Assembly: GCA_009760855.2 (NCBI GenBank)
Contig: WPIO01000027.1
Span: 844,501 to 908,500, forward strand
Length of the DNA stretch: 64,000 bases
Source of the DNA: Cristatella mucedo
Lineage: Eukaryota; Bryozoa; Phylactolaemata; Cristatellidae
Direction: 5' to 3'
The position numbers were made by a program, and so were the translations under genes. Positions 10,201 to 22,759 of the stretch are shown here, in pieces. Positions within the stretch are counted from its first letter, which is position 1, and the number at the start of each line of letters is the position of its first letter. Under the pieces are notes generated by a model that was not told the DNA's origin, did no database searches, and saw nothing but the letters and a program-made list of their open reading frames with translations.

Positions 10201-12769
10201 GGGAGGTAGTGGTCCTCTTAGTCTGGGAAATGAACTCAAAACAAGGTAACTAGTAAGTAGCAGGCTTAAATGCAGGCATTGTGTTTCTTTCTGTAGGGAA
10301 CTAAGAGAGAGAGAGAGAGTCCATGAGAACGTTACTGGGGAGAAGAGTCCTTTGGAAATGCTGTTACCTTACTGATGGACTCTCTGATCTTGTCTATTTT
10401 GCTGACAGAAAGAACCTAGAGAGGCCATCTGCTGAGCACCACGAAGATCGCTAGGTGAAGTGCTATCCTGAGAGTGGTTAAGGCAATGGTTAATGGTCGA
10501 CATAAGCATTTCTGGATTGGTGCACTGTTCTGTGACAATATTTTATAGAAGTTAGACTTGGCCTTTGCTATGTGAGATTGGTAGGATCTACAGTAATCTT
10601 CATATGCCTGACGATGGACAGTCAGTCCTGGTCTTGTGCATGCTTTCTCAAGCTTTCACTTATTCGACCTGGCTAAATTAATATCTCTGGTAAAGCATAG
10701 GCCATCTCGGCGAGGGCAAACAATGTCCTTGGTCAGAGATGCCAACTTATCACCAACGTTGGCTAGTGTCGTGGTGTTGTAGCAACACTTGTCAAGATGG
10801 ATCGTAAGGAGTATTAAGTAGCAGAGGCGAGGAAGAGAATATTCCTGTGAGGACACCCATCACTTTCAAGGGTCTCAAGGATTTGCAAATGACTCCGGTT
10901 ATCGACGAGAGCGTAAACTGCTGACTGGATGAGATCTGCATTCGGGCACAGATGTGCACAGCTTACCTGAAATCGTCGATAAAACGGCATAGGGAGGAGT
11001 CGAGACCACCACCACCAGCCCCCTGCTGCCGTTTCTGCTGCACGCTTCACGGTGCCTTTCGTATGCCATAAAACATGCCTTGTCTCTCGTTGCCAGGACT
11101 TTTGGGAACAGTTCATCCACCACGTTGCGACCATATTTCTAATGTGGTTCTCGTGGTCCAATAACTTCGTTCGCATGGGCAGCTTGGTGCTGTGCACTCA
11201 CGATGCTGCCGACTGCTGGCTGGAGGTGAGTGAGGAAGAAAGAGCAGCGAGGGCGGCAGCGGCCGCCGCCCTCGCTGCCCAGTTGCTGCCTCAGCAACTG
11301 ATGCGGATGCTGCAGTTTCAGCGGCGGCAAGCTCCGCCACAGCTCAGGCTGTCGTGTGTTTGCATTCGCAGGGAGCCAAGCTGGCCAAGTACAGCAAGAG
11401 GAGCGCACTGTGCGACAAGCTGTTCGCCTGCTTTGCCGCCGTGTGGCTGCTGTCGCGGCTGATCTACTACCCGTGCTTGTGAGTAGTGGCAGCTGCAGCA
11501 GGCGAGCCCTTCAGCTTGCCTGCGGCCGGCAGCCGAGATTTCTCGCACGCCTGCTGCTGGACTCGAATGCACCTGCTATTCCCTCCTCCCCTGGCCCTGA
11601 CACGCCCTGCATCACATTGCAAGCCAAGATGCAGCTGCTACTGCTTTTCTCAAGTTCACGTTGACACACACCCCCCCCCCCCATGCAACAGGCCAGGAGC
11701 TGGCTGGCAGACTGCAGCCACCACTTGCCACACTCAGGAATACTGGAGAGGCTGCTGTTGCACTGCTGAGTTGATCGATAGCTTGGCAGCCTCTGCACCG
11801 ATCTCGTGACTAGTAGGCCGAGAGACGACAAATCGGTCTTTTGTTCAGCCAGTCGGCTGAGGGCAGCTTGAACAACTGCTGGTAGCTAGTTGTCGTTGGC
11901 AGCTTTTGGTCCTCCACCCCCCCCCCCCACCATGCAGACATGTGGATTGGTACTAAACATCGACGTGTGGGCATCTCCCCAGCTGCACGGTGGAACAGGT
12001 GGCCCACCAGTCCTCCAACACCCCACCTCATCATCAGCCCACCCCGACGCGATGACTGACCTGCATTGAGGCAATGCCACTGCTTGTGCTGCTTGTGAGT
12101 GCCTCACGGCTGCTCTATGCAAATGTATCGTTGTAGCATCGTGTGGAGTACAATGTTCGAAGCTGTCGCCGTAATCGGCTACGCACCGGCCGTGTACTTC
12201 TACAATTTCTTCCTAGTCACTCTCTTGATCCTCAACGTTTTCTGGTTCTACCTCATTGCAAAGATCTCCTACCGAGCTCTAATGACCGGTCAGGTGAGCA
12301 CCATGGAGCTTGTGCTCGCTCTCCAACTGACCGAGCAGCAGCGACGCTTGTCCTGGCAGCTGCCGGAGACGGAGCCGGATAGAGCTTCCAGTCCGGTTGG
12401 TGGGAAAGGCAGTGTATAGCCTTGCCCCTGTCTGGGTGGCGCATAAGCGCGCCCGTGGACGATCCACGCCGATCCGTCCGTGCGTCGACACAGCCGCCGC
12501 CGCATCGCTCAGTTCGCTCTCTTGCTCGATTTAAGGTCGACAAGGACGTGCGCAGCGCCAGCGAGGAATCCGAGGACGTAGCTGCCTGTCCAGCAGCAGC
12601 AGCTGCTGCAGAAGGCGACGGCAAGAATCGGCGGCGGCCGGAGATCGGCAGCGGCGGCAGCAGCAGCGCGGTGAAAGCTCGAAACGGCAACGGCATTGCA
12701 GCCAACGGCGGCTCGTCAGTCGGACACGGGCCGAGAGCGAGAGCGAACTGGGTAGCTGCCACCCAATGA
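4132..12769 (+). CDS. CERS: Ceramide synthase (CERS5/6-like), last five coding exons; 5' part missing
   Basis: Ceramide synthases are multi-pass ER membrane enzymes that attach a fatty acyl-CoA to sphinganine or sphingosine. The exons read 4132-4245 (start uncertain), 11097-11225, 11372-11478, 12137-12293 and 12536-12769. All joins keep frame and use GT/AG. The product shows YWYYMIELAFY and SQFSDVKRK, then the Lag1/TLC motif FIHHVATIF...NNFVRMGSLVL..HD, the AKLAKYSKR segment, SRLIYYP, FEAVAVIGYAP and FWFYLIAKI, and an acidic tail VDKDVRSASEESEDV. From memory, this order and the tail match CERS5 and CERS6, including the two catalytic His regions (HH and HD). The homeobox-like and first membrane segments were not found in 1-4131 and probably lie upstream. 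The C-terminus is Ala/Gly/Ser-rich and ends at TGA 12767-12769. The large first intron is full of transposons. ORMDL lies tail to tail 1.2 kb downstream. Family assignment is firm; the subtype is an inference. Confidence 0.9.
4550..4720 (-). mobile_element. LINE family B 3' UTR fragment
   Basis: AATAATAACAATAC tail followed by a diverged 3' UTR including the ACATGCACAGGGTCAGCATG segment shared with 7460, 55225 and 59065. Confidence 0.65.
6745..6880 (-). mobile_element. LINE family B 3' UTR fragment, old
   Basis: An AATAATAATAC tail and a diverged TTTCTAGGCACTTAGCATATGC block align to the family B 3' end. It sits directly before a SINE-2 copy. Confidence 0.5.
6880..7015 (+). mobile_element. 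SINE-2: tRNA-like head fused to LINE-B 3' end
   Basis: Plus strand: TTTGGTCCAGCGGTTAAGG (box A region), GTGGGCTCGAGACCTG (box B region), then GTGAAGTGCCTGAATAGAG and ATTAGGTTCTCTTGGAGCAC. These last two align to the LINE-B terminus (GTAAAGCGCCTAGAAAGAG, ATTAAGTTCTCTGAGGGCGC). An AATGAATTATT tail follows. Confidence 0.75.
7020..7290 (+). mobile_element. LINE family A C-terminal fragment, plus strand (5' half of split copy)
   Basis: The sequence parallels the family A C-terminal domain (RFDRVSPLLKELSWL, then a region equivalent to the AELLHQFQ segment, broken by stops and frameshifts). It ends at the point where LINE-B 7292-8145 inserted. Confidence 0.75.
7292..8145 (-). mobile_element. LINE family B 3' fragment, young
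   Basis: The tail (TAA)n at 7292-7319 is followed by a 3' UTR. A 198-codon open frame (8136-7540) then encodes the C-terminal domain, with LVHAFVTSRLDFCNSLL, LHWLPVRQRIDFKV, FGDRAFSSYAPKAWNSLP and FKRNLKTHLFRTAF. The frame is intact to its stop. The fragment is inserted into a plus-strand LINE-A copy (7020-7290 and 8150-8364). Confidence 0.88.
8150..8364 (+). mobile_element. LINE family A 3' UTR, plus strand (3' half of split copy)
   Basis: Matches the 3' UTR of the 27.7-kb copy (GCTGCTACTTCCAGGCTACT, AAGTCTGTTGGCTACC, GGAGTTACAGACGGAGATAC) and ends in an ATAACATTACA tail. It continues the piece at 7020-7290. Confidence 0.75.
9616..9623. repeat. 8-bp target-site duplication, left
   Basis: GTCTAGTG immediately precedes the hAT terminus. 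The sequence is LINE-B (compare CTAGTGTCTTTTATAGG near 32394), so it was the insertion target. Confidence 0.85.
9624..9989. mobile_element. Non-autonomous hAT element (MITE), 366 bp
   Basis: The left end CAGAGGTTGGCAAACT and the right end AGTTTGCTGACCTCTG are inverted repeats with two mismatches in 16. Both sides carry the same 8-bp direct repeat GTCTAGTG (9616-9623 and 9990-9997), the target-site length made by hAT transposases. The CAG...CTG termini and the GGCCC-rich subterminal sequence are typical of hAT/Charlie-type elements. No coding frame is present. It sits inside the degenerate LINE-B copy within the ceramide synthase intron. Confidence 0.88.
9990..9997. repeat. 8-bp target-site duplication, right
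   Basis: GTCTAGTG immediately follows the hAT terminus, and the LINE-B sequence resumes with TCTTTGATAGGGAC. Confidence 0.85.
11097..11225 (+). CDS. CERS: Ceramide synthase coding exon b (Lag1 motif, catalytic His)
   Basis: The exon is 129 nt (43 codons), bounded by TTGCCAG| and |GTGAGTGAGG, phase 0 at both ends. It encodes DFWEQFIHHVATIFL and VRMGSLVLCTHDAAD, the core of the Lag1 motif, with the His-His pair and the downstream His-Asp. Confidence 0.92.
11372..11478 (+). CDS. CERS: Ceramide synthase coding exon c
   Basis: The exon runs from TTCGCAG| to TGCTT|GTGAGT, 107 nt, and leaves a two-base partial codon completed by the next exon (TT+C, Phe). It encodes GAKLAKYSKRSALCD and WLLSRLIYYPC, matching the AKxxxYxxxxxxCD and TRLxxYP stretches of the family. 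Confidence 0.9.
12137..12293 (+). CDS. CERS: Ceramide synthase coding exon d (last TLC membrane segments)
   Basis: The exon is 157 nt from TTGTAG| to CAG|GTGAGC. It completes the split Phe codon. It encodes the loop WSTMFEAVAVIGYAPAVY between the last two helices, a region known in mammals to influence acyl-chain length, and the final helix LILNVFWFYLIAKIS followed by the basic cytosolic start YRALMTGQ. Confidence 0.9.
12536..12769 (+). CDS. CERS: Ceramide synthase terminal coding exon (acidic, low-complexity tail)
   Basis: The acceptor is CGATTTAAG|, phase 0. The exon starts VDKDVRSASEESEDVAACP, closely resembling the DxRSDxxSSSEEED tail of CERS5/6, which is a casein-kinase-type acidic stretch in mammals. 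An Ala run and a Gly/Ser/Asn-rich segment follow to a stop at 12767-12769. The non-canonical AAG acceptor is the least secure junction in the gene. Confidence 0.8.
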   Translation, partial: VDKDVRSASEESEDVAACPAAAAAAEGDGKNRRRPEIGSGGSSSAVKARNGNGIAANGGSSVGHGPRARANWVAATQ

Positions 12770-13946
12770 CCGACCGACGGGCAGAGCACCCGCCCACTGC
12801 TGCTGCTGCTGCTGCTCCTTTCGAAGCTGCTTCTTCATTCTTCTTCCCCTGCACGCTGCAGCCCACACCGGCACTCCTAACTAGGCCGTAGCTGCAGGAA
12901 GTCGGGCTGCCAGGGTAATCAGTCCTTCCTCACCTCCCCCACCAAGGAGCAAGCTGCTCAATGGAACGGCTGCGGCAGGCCACAGCAGCACCTGCCTGCT
13001 GCCATTTGCCTGGCACCGAGTAGAGCCCTGCTGCCTCAGCTGCTCATTTGCCTGCCTGCCTGCCCCCCCACCACCCACTCGGCCACCGGCCGAGTTCGCA
13101 CTTCAATGAGGGTGCCGTGCCGGTCTCTCTTCAGTGCACCGGCCGTATTCAGCCACCAGGAAAGCAGATGCTAGCAGGGGCTGGTCCGACAGCCAGGTTC
13201 AACGGCATGTCTAGTCACGTAGCCATGACACCGTACGACTGCAAGCAAGGGTGACACTCGAATGCTGGCACCCGTCTACCCTTGGGTTGGCTAAGGGCAT
13301 GCTCCTGCTGAGCTCAAGCCTGGGGGGGAAGGAGGGTCACATGCAGCTACCAACACCCGGCTGCATCCGAGCATCAGCTGCATCAGAGCAGCAGCTAGGG
13401 TGGCAGGCAGCATGGGCGAGCAGCCCCAGAGTGTAACCTGCAGCCGAATCTAGCCACGTGTGCAGTGTGCACTCTCACTGGTGTGGCTTCAATGCAAACA
13501 GCACTGACGATGCAGCGAGGCTGCTGTGCCGATCTGATGCTGCATCTGCTTACAGCTTGCTGACTTATGTCAGGCTCTTGTTGAATATAATTATATTTTT
13601 AAATAAGCCGCAATACAAGTGCATTTGAAAGCACCGGCAATAGACCGTCTGCTCTCAAACCTTGTCGAAGTGTAACCGTTGGGCAGCTGGCAATGAGTGC
13701 ATACATGCCACACTGACTCCTTCAAGCAGCCAGCCTTCGGAGGGGGCGGGTGAGCTCCCCGTGCTGTGCCCAGCTCCGGATGGGTCGTGCTGCACTCAGC
13801 TCGCAGTATTCATTGCTTCGTGCAGATTGCAGGTTGGTTATCGGGGAAGCACATGCCACCTGCTATAGGGCATGATCGCTAACAGATCCTCCAGTCGTGT
13901 ACCAAGCAGGCCACGTGTAAACCTGCACAGCAGTGCGCTCGGCAGC
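12770..13946. other. Convergent intergenic region between ceramide synthase and ORMDL
   Basis: The segment is 1177 bp from the stop of one gene to the stop of the other, so it must hold both 3' UTRs. It starts with a (CTG)n run near 12799-12816 and has a single AT-rich patch at 13580-13610 where 3' ends could form. No exact AATAAA was seen on either strand. No coding signal was recognised. Confidence 0.6.
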
Positions 13947-16471
<2,525 letters not shown>

Positions 16472-16689
16472 TCTCTGGTAAAACCTGAAAATCCGATGCG
16501 GACCAGTATTAGGTAAAGGATACAGCAGTCACAGAAAATGGTTCACGTCGTCCAGGGGAACTGCGAAGGGCAGAAGGCCGACAGAGTCTCTGGAATGCGC
16601 GCGGCGATTCGTACATAAGCGATTCGTACATAAGCAGGCAGCCACTTACGGCGAGCGCTAAACCGGAAACGAACTCCCTGCGCCCACCG

Positions 16690-16865
16690 AAGGGAACTAA
16701 CCAGTGGACATTCTCACCGTCTGCTTGTTGCTTGAGCTGAAGTCGGCTGGCTACCGTAAGCGCACCTACAGCCGCTTAGGCTTTCAGTGCGCTACAGGAA
16801 AAACTCTCCAGCGCTAAGACCCGCTTAGTCCCAGTGGCTTTACGCGGTCACTGACGAAAACACGT
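16690..16865 (+). mobile_element. LINE family A 3' UTR fragment
   Basis: CTGAAGTCGGCTGGCTACCG, GCCGCTTAGGCTTTCAGTGC and AAAACTCTCCAGCGCTAAG align to the family A 3' UTR. It lies just upstream of the ORMDL start, in opposite orientation to that gene. Confidence 0.6.
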
Positions 16866-16899
16866 TGTATTGCTCTCATTACGAATGAGCGAATCGCCC

Positions 16900-19800
16900 C
16901 TACGAACTTTGTACTACGGAGCTGCATAGCTGGCATATCACTGCTACAGGCCAATGGTCATAGCCCTATCGTTGCCCTGGAAAACCAACATTTTCTTAAT
17001 CTCCAACGCCACTGGTGGTGAAGCCCCAACCGCTCCTCGACAGTCCGACTTAATTTCTAAGTCGCCTACCATCACGGTGGTAATTTTTAGTTCAGCAGCG
17101 CTTCCTTATCAGCGATCTTGGACAGATGCCGCACCTATTTGTCGCAGCCTTAACGACTGGTGGAGAGATGCGAGCTGCTGTCACGCGCTGTTAGACACTG
17201 TTGGCCTTCTGTACACGTAACACGTAACATTACTGCGACTTCGGACAGCTAGAATGCGATACCCTACAAAAGTATATCGCTCGCACGCTCAGGTTTTTTG
17301 GGAAGGTGGACCAATCCTAGAAAAAACTATGACAGTTTATTTTCCACTAGCAATGTTTACAACAATATCAAGCACACAAAATGTGCACAATCTAAGGACG
17401 ACACCAGTACACAAACCTTACCAGTAACAGGAAATCGTGGTAGCTCTTGGGTGCGGAGGGTGAATGGCCGGATGTAGACCGCGAGCATGAGTGCTTTGGT
17501 CTGTTTCTTCATGCTATACCATAAAGATTTATCAATATCTTCTTGTTTAAACGGAGCGAAAGGACAGATAATATTTTAAGGCAATCTTCTCGCCTGCCTT
17601 TGCTCATCGCTACGTGGACATGGATGGTTGGTCAACATAAATCTTACGAAATTGCGTCGCTGGACGCTAGATGCGTTTGCTCCCCTCCCGACTGGGAAAC
17701 AAAGGGAGGCGGGCCTTTTACGATAAGAATGGATTTGAAAAAGGTGGGTGTGTGAAATACATTTGCTACCATTTTAAAGCTGAGACAATTGAGCAATGAT
17801 GACGAGCCCCCAACTACCACCAGGTCCTCTCTTAGAATTGTAAAGTACGCGCACACCTACGGTACCGGGAGAACCATCCGCATGGCAGACAATCGCTCGC
17901 ATAAATAGCATAAACTAGAATGCCTCTCTAGCCACTGGCAAATATATTAAAGGTCAGTGTCCTTGGGGCTAGGTGTCGCTTCCAGAGATAGAACACACTT
18001 ATGGTGGTACCCGGGTCAGTATAGGGGGCAGCTGTGAATTTCCCAAACCCATTATACGTGAAAATCGCACGGAAATGGGTTCTTCGAGGCCGTAATTTTC
18101 GAGTCAATATTGTGCTTATTCGTGCACATCATGTATCCGCCTAATTTCACGCTCGCTCTCACGATACTGGGCTTCATAGACGCTGGCCACTACCACAATG
18201 CCCCGACATCCACTTTCATTCACAAAAATCCACCACAATTCGGCTGTTCGAAGCTTCAATTTTAATTTCACCTTCCACTGTTATATCATTCAATTAAAAA
18301 AATGTCGCCCCACTGAGTGTGCTCGTTCGAATGCAGCCTACTGCGATTCACTGTAGTGGCGCAGGCCTATAACGAAATCAGCAGAAAGCGAAGGCAATCC
18401 TATTCGAGTAGCTCCATTTTTGATTGAGTTTTACCGTACTTTTCGTATTGTGTATTCTCCAAATTTCACATGAATGGGCGAGTGCTCTCGTGCATTGCAG
18501 TGCAATGGCACTGCAGTGGCAGGGACAAATTTCTTATTCCACAACAATTCGAAGTAAAATGCCCAAAAACAAATTGTACGAATGTCCCACTTATATTGCA
18601 AAATAAAGCGAACAGTGTGAAGTGTGCAACCACATAAGTTAAAACCATTGGGTGAACACGATCTCCGGTATTGTATTGCAATCGTTGGCATATCCAAGGC
18701 CAATACCACAAGCCACTTTATTCCACTACAGATCCATCTGATATACATTACGCCAAGTTTTGATTGTACATAATACAATGCTCCGTTTAAAGTTCAACCG
18801 CAAAAACTTAACCTTTTCATCGAGAGCAATATCTTGTAATGCAGAGCAACTGACTGCACTGGCTTTGTCGAATGTCGCAATCCACTATAATCAAGTAAAT
18901 TGATAAGAACTTGATTGTGAGAGGCTGCTATTTTCTTTGCATATAGAATTCCTTTATTCTTTAGTGAATTAAAGAAACGTCGTACCATTTAGCACGATCT
19001 TTGTCAAGAAAATGCACGCAAATCAGTAGCAAAGTATAGGACCAATATAACAATCAATTACAATCCATCCAAAATCCACCAGAAATTGGATGCTGGAAGC
19101 TAGAGTGGATTGCTAGTTGCAGTATGCTCTGTTTAAAGGGTTCCAAAAAATTATATAACCATTTTGAATGCTAGTCCTTAGGTAATGCGCGTACAATCAC
19201 AACCGACAACACCTGACGGGGCAAATACCACAAATTGACCATACCTCAAATCCGCGATGCTCGAACTTCGTTGACATACCTGTATTATTTAGTGTGATTC
19301 GAGGGTGAGAACCAGTTTTTGCCCTATTGATTACGCTCGTTCTTGCAAAATACAATGTACTGATCTTGGCGACTACCCTAATCACATGTAAGTCTACAAC
19401 AATCCAATTGAACCGGCGTTTAATAGTTCAATTTACAGTTTGTATTGCACCACAATTCATTCAGGGTGCAGCCAAAATTTCGCGGCATTTCGCATATAAG
19501 CTTTCACATCGCAGATGGCAAGGACTCAAACAAAATCCCTAAAGCACCATAAATCATTTAGTACAAAGCTCTAAATTAGGCTAAATACGACTCAGCTTTA
19601 CATTATATATTAGTGGGTAAGAAAATTGTGTTGCATATCATGCAGCCGACTGCAATCGCATGAGTTAATACTACAGTCAATAACAATCCACCACAAATCC
19701 ACCGAGAATCCACAGCTTAAACGTAGTCATAATTAAACGATCCCCTTAAATAGGGATATTGTCAAGCAAGTTCTCGTGCATATATGCTGAACATGCCCTA

Positions 19801-19980
19801 CTAGGCCCCAGGCACCAGGGAAATTTTAATATCGATATATAATATGAGTAAAAATAGTACTTTTTAAAAGTTTAACGCTTTATGAGACCCGGATCCCTAT
19901 CCAAGCTACTTATCAGATCGCTGCAAGACAAACAGATAATGACAAGCAAGGTAATATGCTTAGACGTGCATGAAAAAGCA
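16900..19980. other. AT-rich, no gene; dispersed AATCCACC-type repeats
   Basis: Short phrases such as AATCCACCACAA recur at about 18227, 18868, 19063, 19072 and 19682, suggesting an old, diverged repeat. No coding region recognised. Confidence 0.4.
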
Positions 19981-19989
19981 TGCAAATAT

Positions 19990-20180
19990 AATAGTAATAC
20001 ACTAAATTGCTACAATGCCCTGAGAGAACTGCACCTCTTTCTAGAGAGCTTAACTTTAGCTGGATAAAGGGCATCGATTGTTTCATGACAACATGCACAA
20101 CGTTTGCACGGATAACCACATAAAGGAAAGCTCACGCGAACCTAGCAAATGCTGTGAAGAACATGTGGGTTTCATGCACG
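19990..20180 (-). mobile_element. LINE family B 3' UTR fragment, old
   Basis: CCCTGAGAGAACTGCACC, CTCTTTCTAGAGAGCTT and the later CACATAAAGGAAAGC and AGCAAATGCTGTGAAGAAC segments align to the 3' UTR of the 7292 copy with many changes. Confidence 0.5.
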
Positions 20181-20199
20181 CACCAGCATATAAAACTAC

Positions 20200-20943
20200 A
20201 CACGTATATGCACAAAGGCAAATACACTGGGTGGCAAGCCAAATCTTAGCGAAATGCTGAATCTTTAGCTGAGCTAATATGATGCAAAACGGTTACAGAA
20301 GCCGGAATTGAGCTCCAGACTTTCGCTCGCTTCGGCTCGGACAAGCGGACGCAAAAAGCTTAAATCAACTTAACTCAAACAAGACACCTATTCATGTCCA
20401 GAAAATTTGATTCAGGAATCTCTTCTCGAGCTGGGTCAGAATTTTCCGCTGGGTGTGCTGAATTCCTGGTATATAAGCTGTTAGAACTTAGGTTTCGTAC
20501 GTTGAGTTAGTGTATTCAGCAACTTACAGGGGGAATCTCGTTGCATTTTCTATCACTTTGTTTCAGAACGATATGAAGTACTATGTTTCAAAAGCCTGCT
20601 TATTGTAGTTGTATCATTTTTTCAGACAGCACGAAATTCCCGCTATTAGCTGCCAATATTCGTGGCACTATGCCAATCAGAACAGAATTTGATTTTTTTA
20701 AGAAGCTTAACCAGACTCTTTTTCTGGATTTCTGGGTACCCAGGCACATAAACTTGCTTAAATTCATTACGCCAAAGAATGGCTGCACGATTTTTCCTCT
20801 AATTATTGACTCAAGTTAGGCGACGATATGCAGGAGGAGACTGGAAGAGTATGCACCTCGTAAATTCAAAATGCTACTTTACCAAAAGGGTGCCGTCTAC
20901 CGTTGGACTGAGTGCGACACGTTATCGTCTCAAGTTGGTGTAA

Positions 20944-21000
<57 letters not shown>

Positions 21001-22490
21001 GTTCGAGTTCGAATCCGGATTGTGGTATCGGGACAACCTGTCTTCACTAGTTGACATGGTTTATGTTTAGGAAATTTCTCGCTCTACGTTCGCCTTGAGA
21101 CACAAGTACTAAACTAGCCTACTACGGAACAGGATGGCATAAGCTTAATTTTTCAATGAGTTTGCTTCTTTGAACACTTGATACGTGCTCGTACCGACAG
21201 TCTATATTTTATAGCACACTTTAAACTAGGTATGAATACTAATTGCAATCTTGAGCAGGCATAAAAAACATCAGGACTGACATTCCCTCGATTGGCATAC
21301 GAGGATTGCTGTAGATCGTTCCAGTCCGTTCTAGTTGAGGCCAGGTCTAGCTCCCGCAACAAAATTGTCGACTTACAGATATAGAGCCAAAAACTGCATA
21401 TGTCATCCACCCACCGCCCCCTGGATCACTTCCACGTCAAAACTCGAGCAACTAGCAACAGCCCTAGCTAATTGTTCATTTCGGAGGTCTAGCAGATCGT
21501 TTGTCCACCGTCTCTATCAGCAAGAGTCAATCTCCAAGGTAACACTCTCACTGGACTCCTCACACTCAGTTTCGTGCTTTACTTCAATATCTATCTTTAA
21601 CACTAATTAAAATATGTAGAACTCCTTAACACTGCCACCGAAGGGTTAGCAGAAAAAAATGTCAAAAGATTTCAAAAGCCTCATTTATATAGCGGCACAT
21701 ATTCCTTAGTGTCATTCATCTTTCTTGTAATTGGCAATTCTTAATTACCGCTTAAGGACCTGCACCTGCCGCCTAGGAGGACTATTGTAGGCACCTTACC
21801 GCTGCGTGAAAATCTGGGGTCGACCACTTTTAGTCACATCTAATCCCACATCTTTTGTCCAATAATAGGAATGAGGGCAGGTGAACCAATCAGGACTGCT
21901 CTAGAAGCGCATTCGATTGGTTTGCCTTGGCTTCGTGGAGGCTTTTTTAAGTCTTCAGAGCTTGTGCGTGGCGGTCGCACAAAAACTGGACAAAGACTTG
22001 CAGCGGTGGATCGATTTTTCTCCTCTTGTACATATTTATGTATACTAATTGTCTTCTAGCTAGAGATCTTTTAATGTATTTAAGAGATAAGGCTGAAGCA
22101 AAGTGCGTTCGACAGGCTCTAGAAAAGTGACATACTAGTGATCTGAATGTCAACGAAGCCAAGGAGTCAGCCGATGCATTAATGCGAACCCTAATTTAGT
22201 GACGATGAGGGTGAATAAAGACATCTAAAAGGATTCCATCAAAGGGGTCCAAAAATCCTCGGCAGCAACTTATATTAGAACCTGGTGTGGTGGTAAAGCT
22301 GTGTGTTGACAACTGGCATACACAGTTAATTTTTTACTATCGCACCTAAGTGGCTGGCATGTTAAATCAGTCAAATTGTAAAAGTTGCAAGAGGTTGTTA
22401 GCTGCTTCTGAGTGCTTATCATAAGTAACATTGTGTGTCACAACGCGTTGCTTAGACCTTCAAAGGTCAACTGACGTGCTGATTTGAAGG
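20200..22490. other. No gene recognised
   Basis: Apart from the (CT)n array at 20948, only short frames with no domain similarity. Confidence 0.45.
20948..20998. repeat. (CT)n microsatellite
   Basis: About 25 CT units. The sequence after it, GTTCGAGTTCGAATCC, looks like a tRNA box B. Confidence 0.95.
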
Positions 22491-22535
22491 TTTTACTTTG
22501 TGCTTCGCAGTAGTCAGATGTGGCCTTCATCGGCT

Positions 22536-22755
22536 CTCGAAAATGCAGCTGTACATTGAAGACGTCAACTTGGTATGGGGCGTTGTGATTGCCGTCTCAC
22601 TGTGCTGTTGTCCCCACACCTGCTACTTCTACACGGTGTTAGCCGTGATTTATGCCGTCTTAAACATGTCCGCAGTGCTGCCAAGCCTTCGAACAATGGA
22701 TCACAACAACTTTAACGGCTCCAGCTTCTTGAGGGCAGCTGGCTCGATACACTGA
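22536..22755 (+). CDS. Possible terminal exon of a small membrane protein
   Basis: I do not recognise it. After a good acceptor (pyrimidine-rich tract ending TTCGCAG at 22504-22510) the frame encodes KMQLYIEDVNLVWGVV, a hydrophobic stretch, CCCPHTCYFY, a second hydrophobic stretch and a short polar tail to a TGA at 22753-22755. Codon choice looks coding and two membrane segments are likely. No partner exon was identified on this strand nearby, so it could be a relic or chance ORF. Confidence 0.25.
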
Positions 22756-22759
22756 AACA

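Larger units (their letters stand above)
8365..10860 (-). mobile_element. LINE family B, long degenerate copy
   Basis: From the 3' side there are a C-terminal domain (8501-8857: VHAFMTSRLDCCNSPLAGLP), a region whose nucleotide sequence parallels the LINE-B reverse transcriptase of 31630-32530, and an N-terminal RT frame at 9960-10175 (PLEKAIVRPLVKEATLDQ). The extreme 3' tail is missing. A hAT element with its duplicated target interrupts it at 9616-9997. Upstream similarity fades toward 10860. Confidence 0.7.
4246..11096 (+). other. Large ceramide synthase intron filled with mobile elements
   Basis: This intron of 6851 bp lies between exons encoding VKRK and DFWEQ. It contains LINE-B pieces (4550-4720, 6745-6880, 7292-8145, 8365-10860), LINE-A pieces (7020-7290 and 8150-8364), a SINE-2 copy (6880-7015) and a hAT MITE (9624-9989). 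About 4720-6740 holds no recognisable gene; it is moderately GC-rich, with a short GA run near 5640. Confidence 0.75.

Noticed and set aside
20865-21040. Possible tRNA or SINE around the box B-like GTTCGAGTTCGAATCC after the (CT)n array
   Set aside because: No convincing box A or cloverleaf could be drawn, and the array interrupts it.
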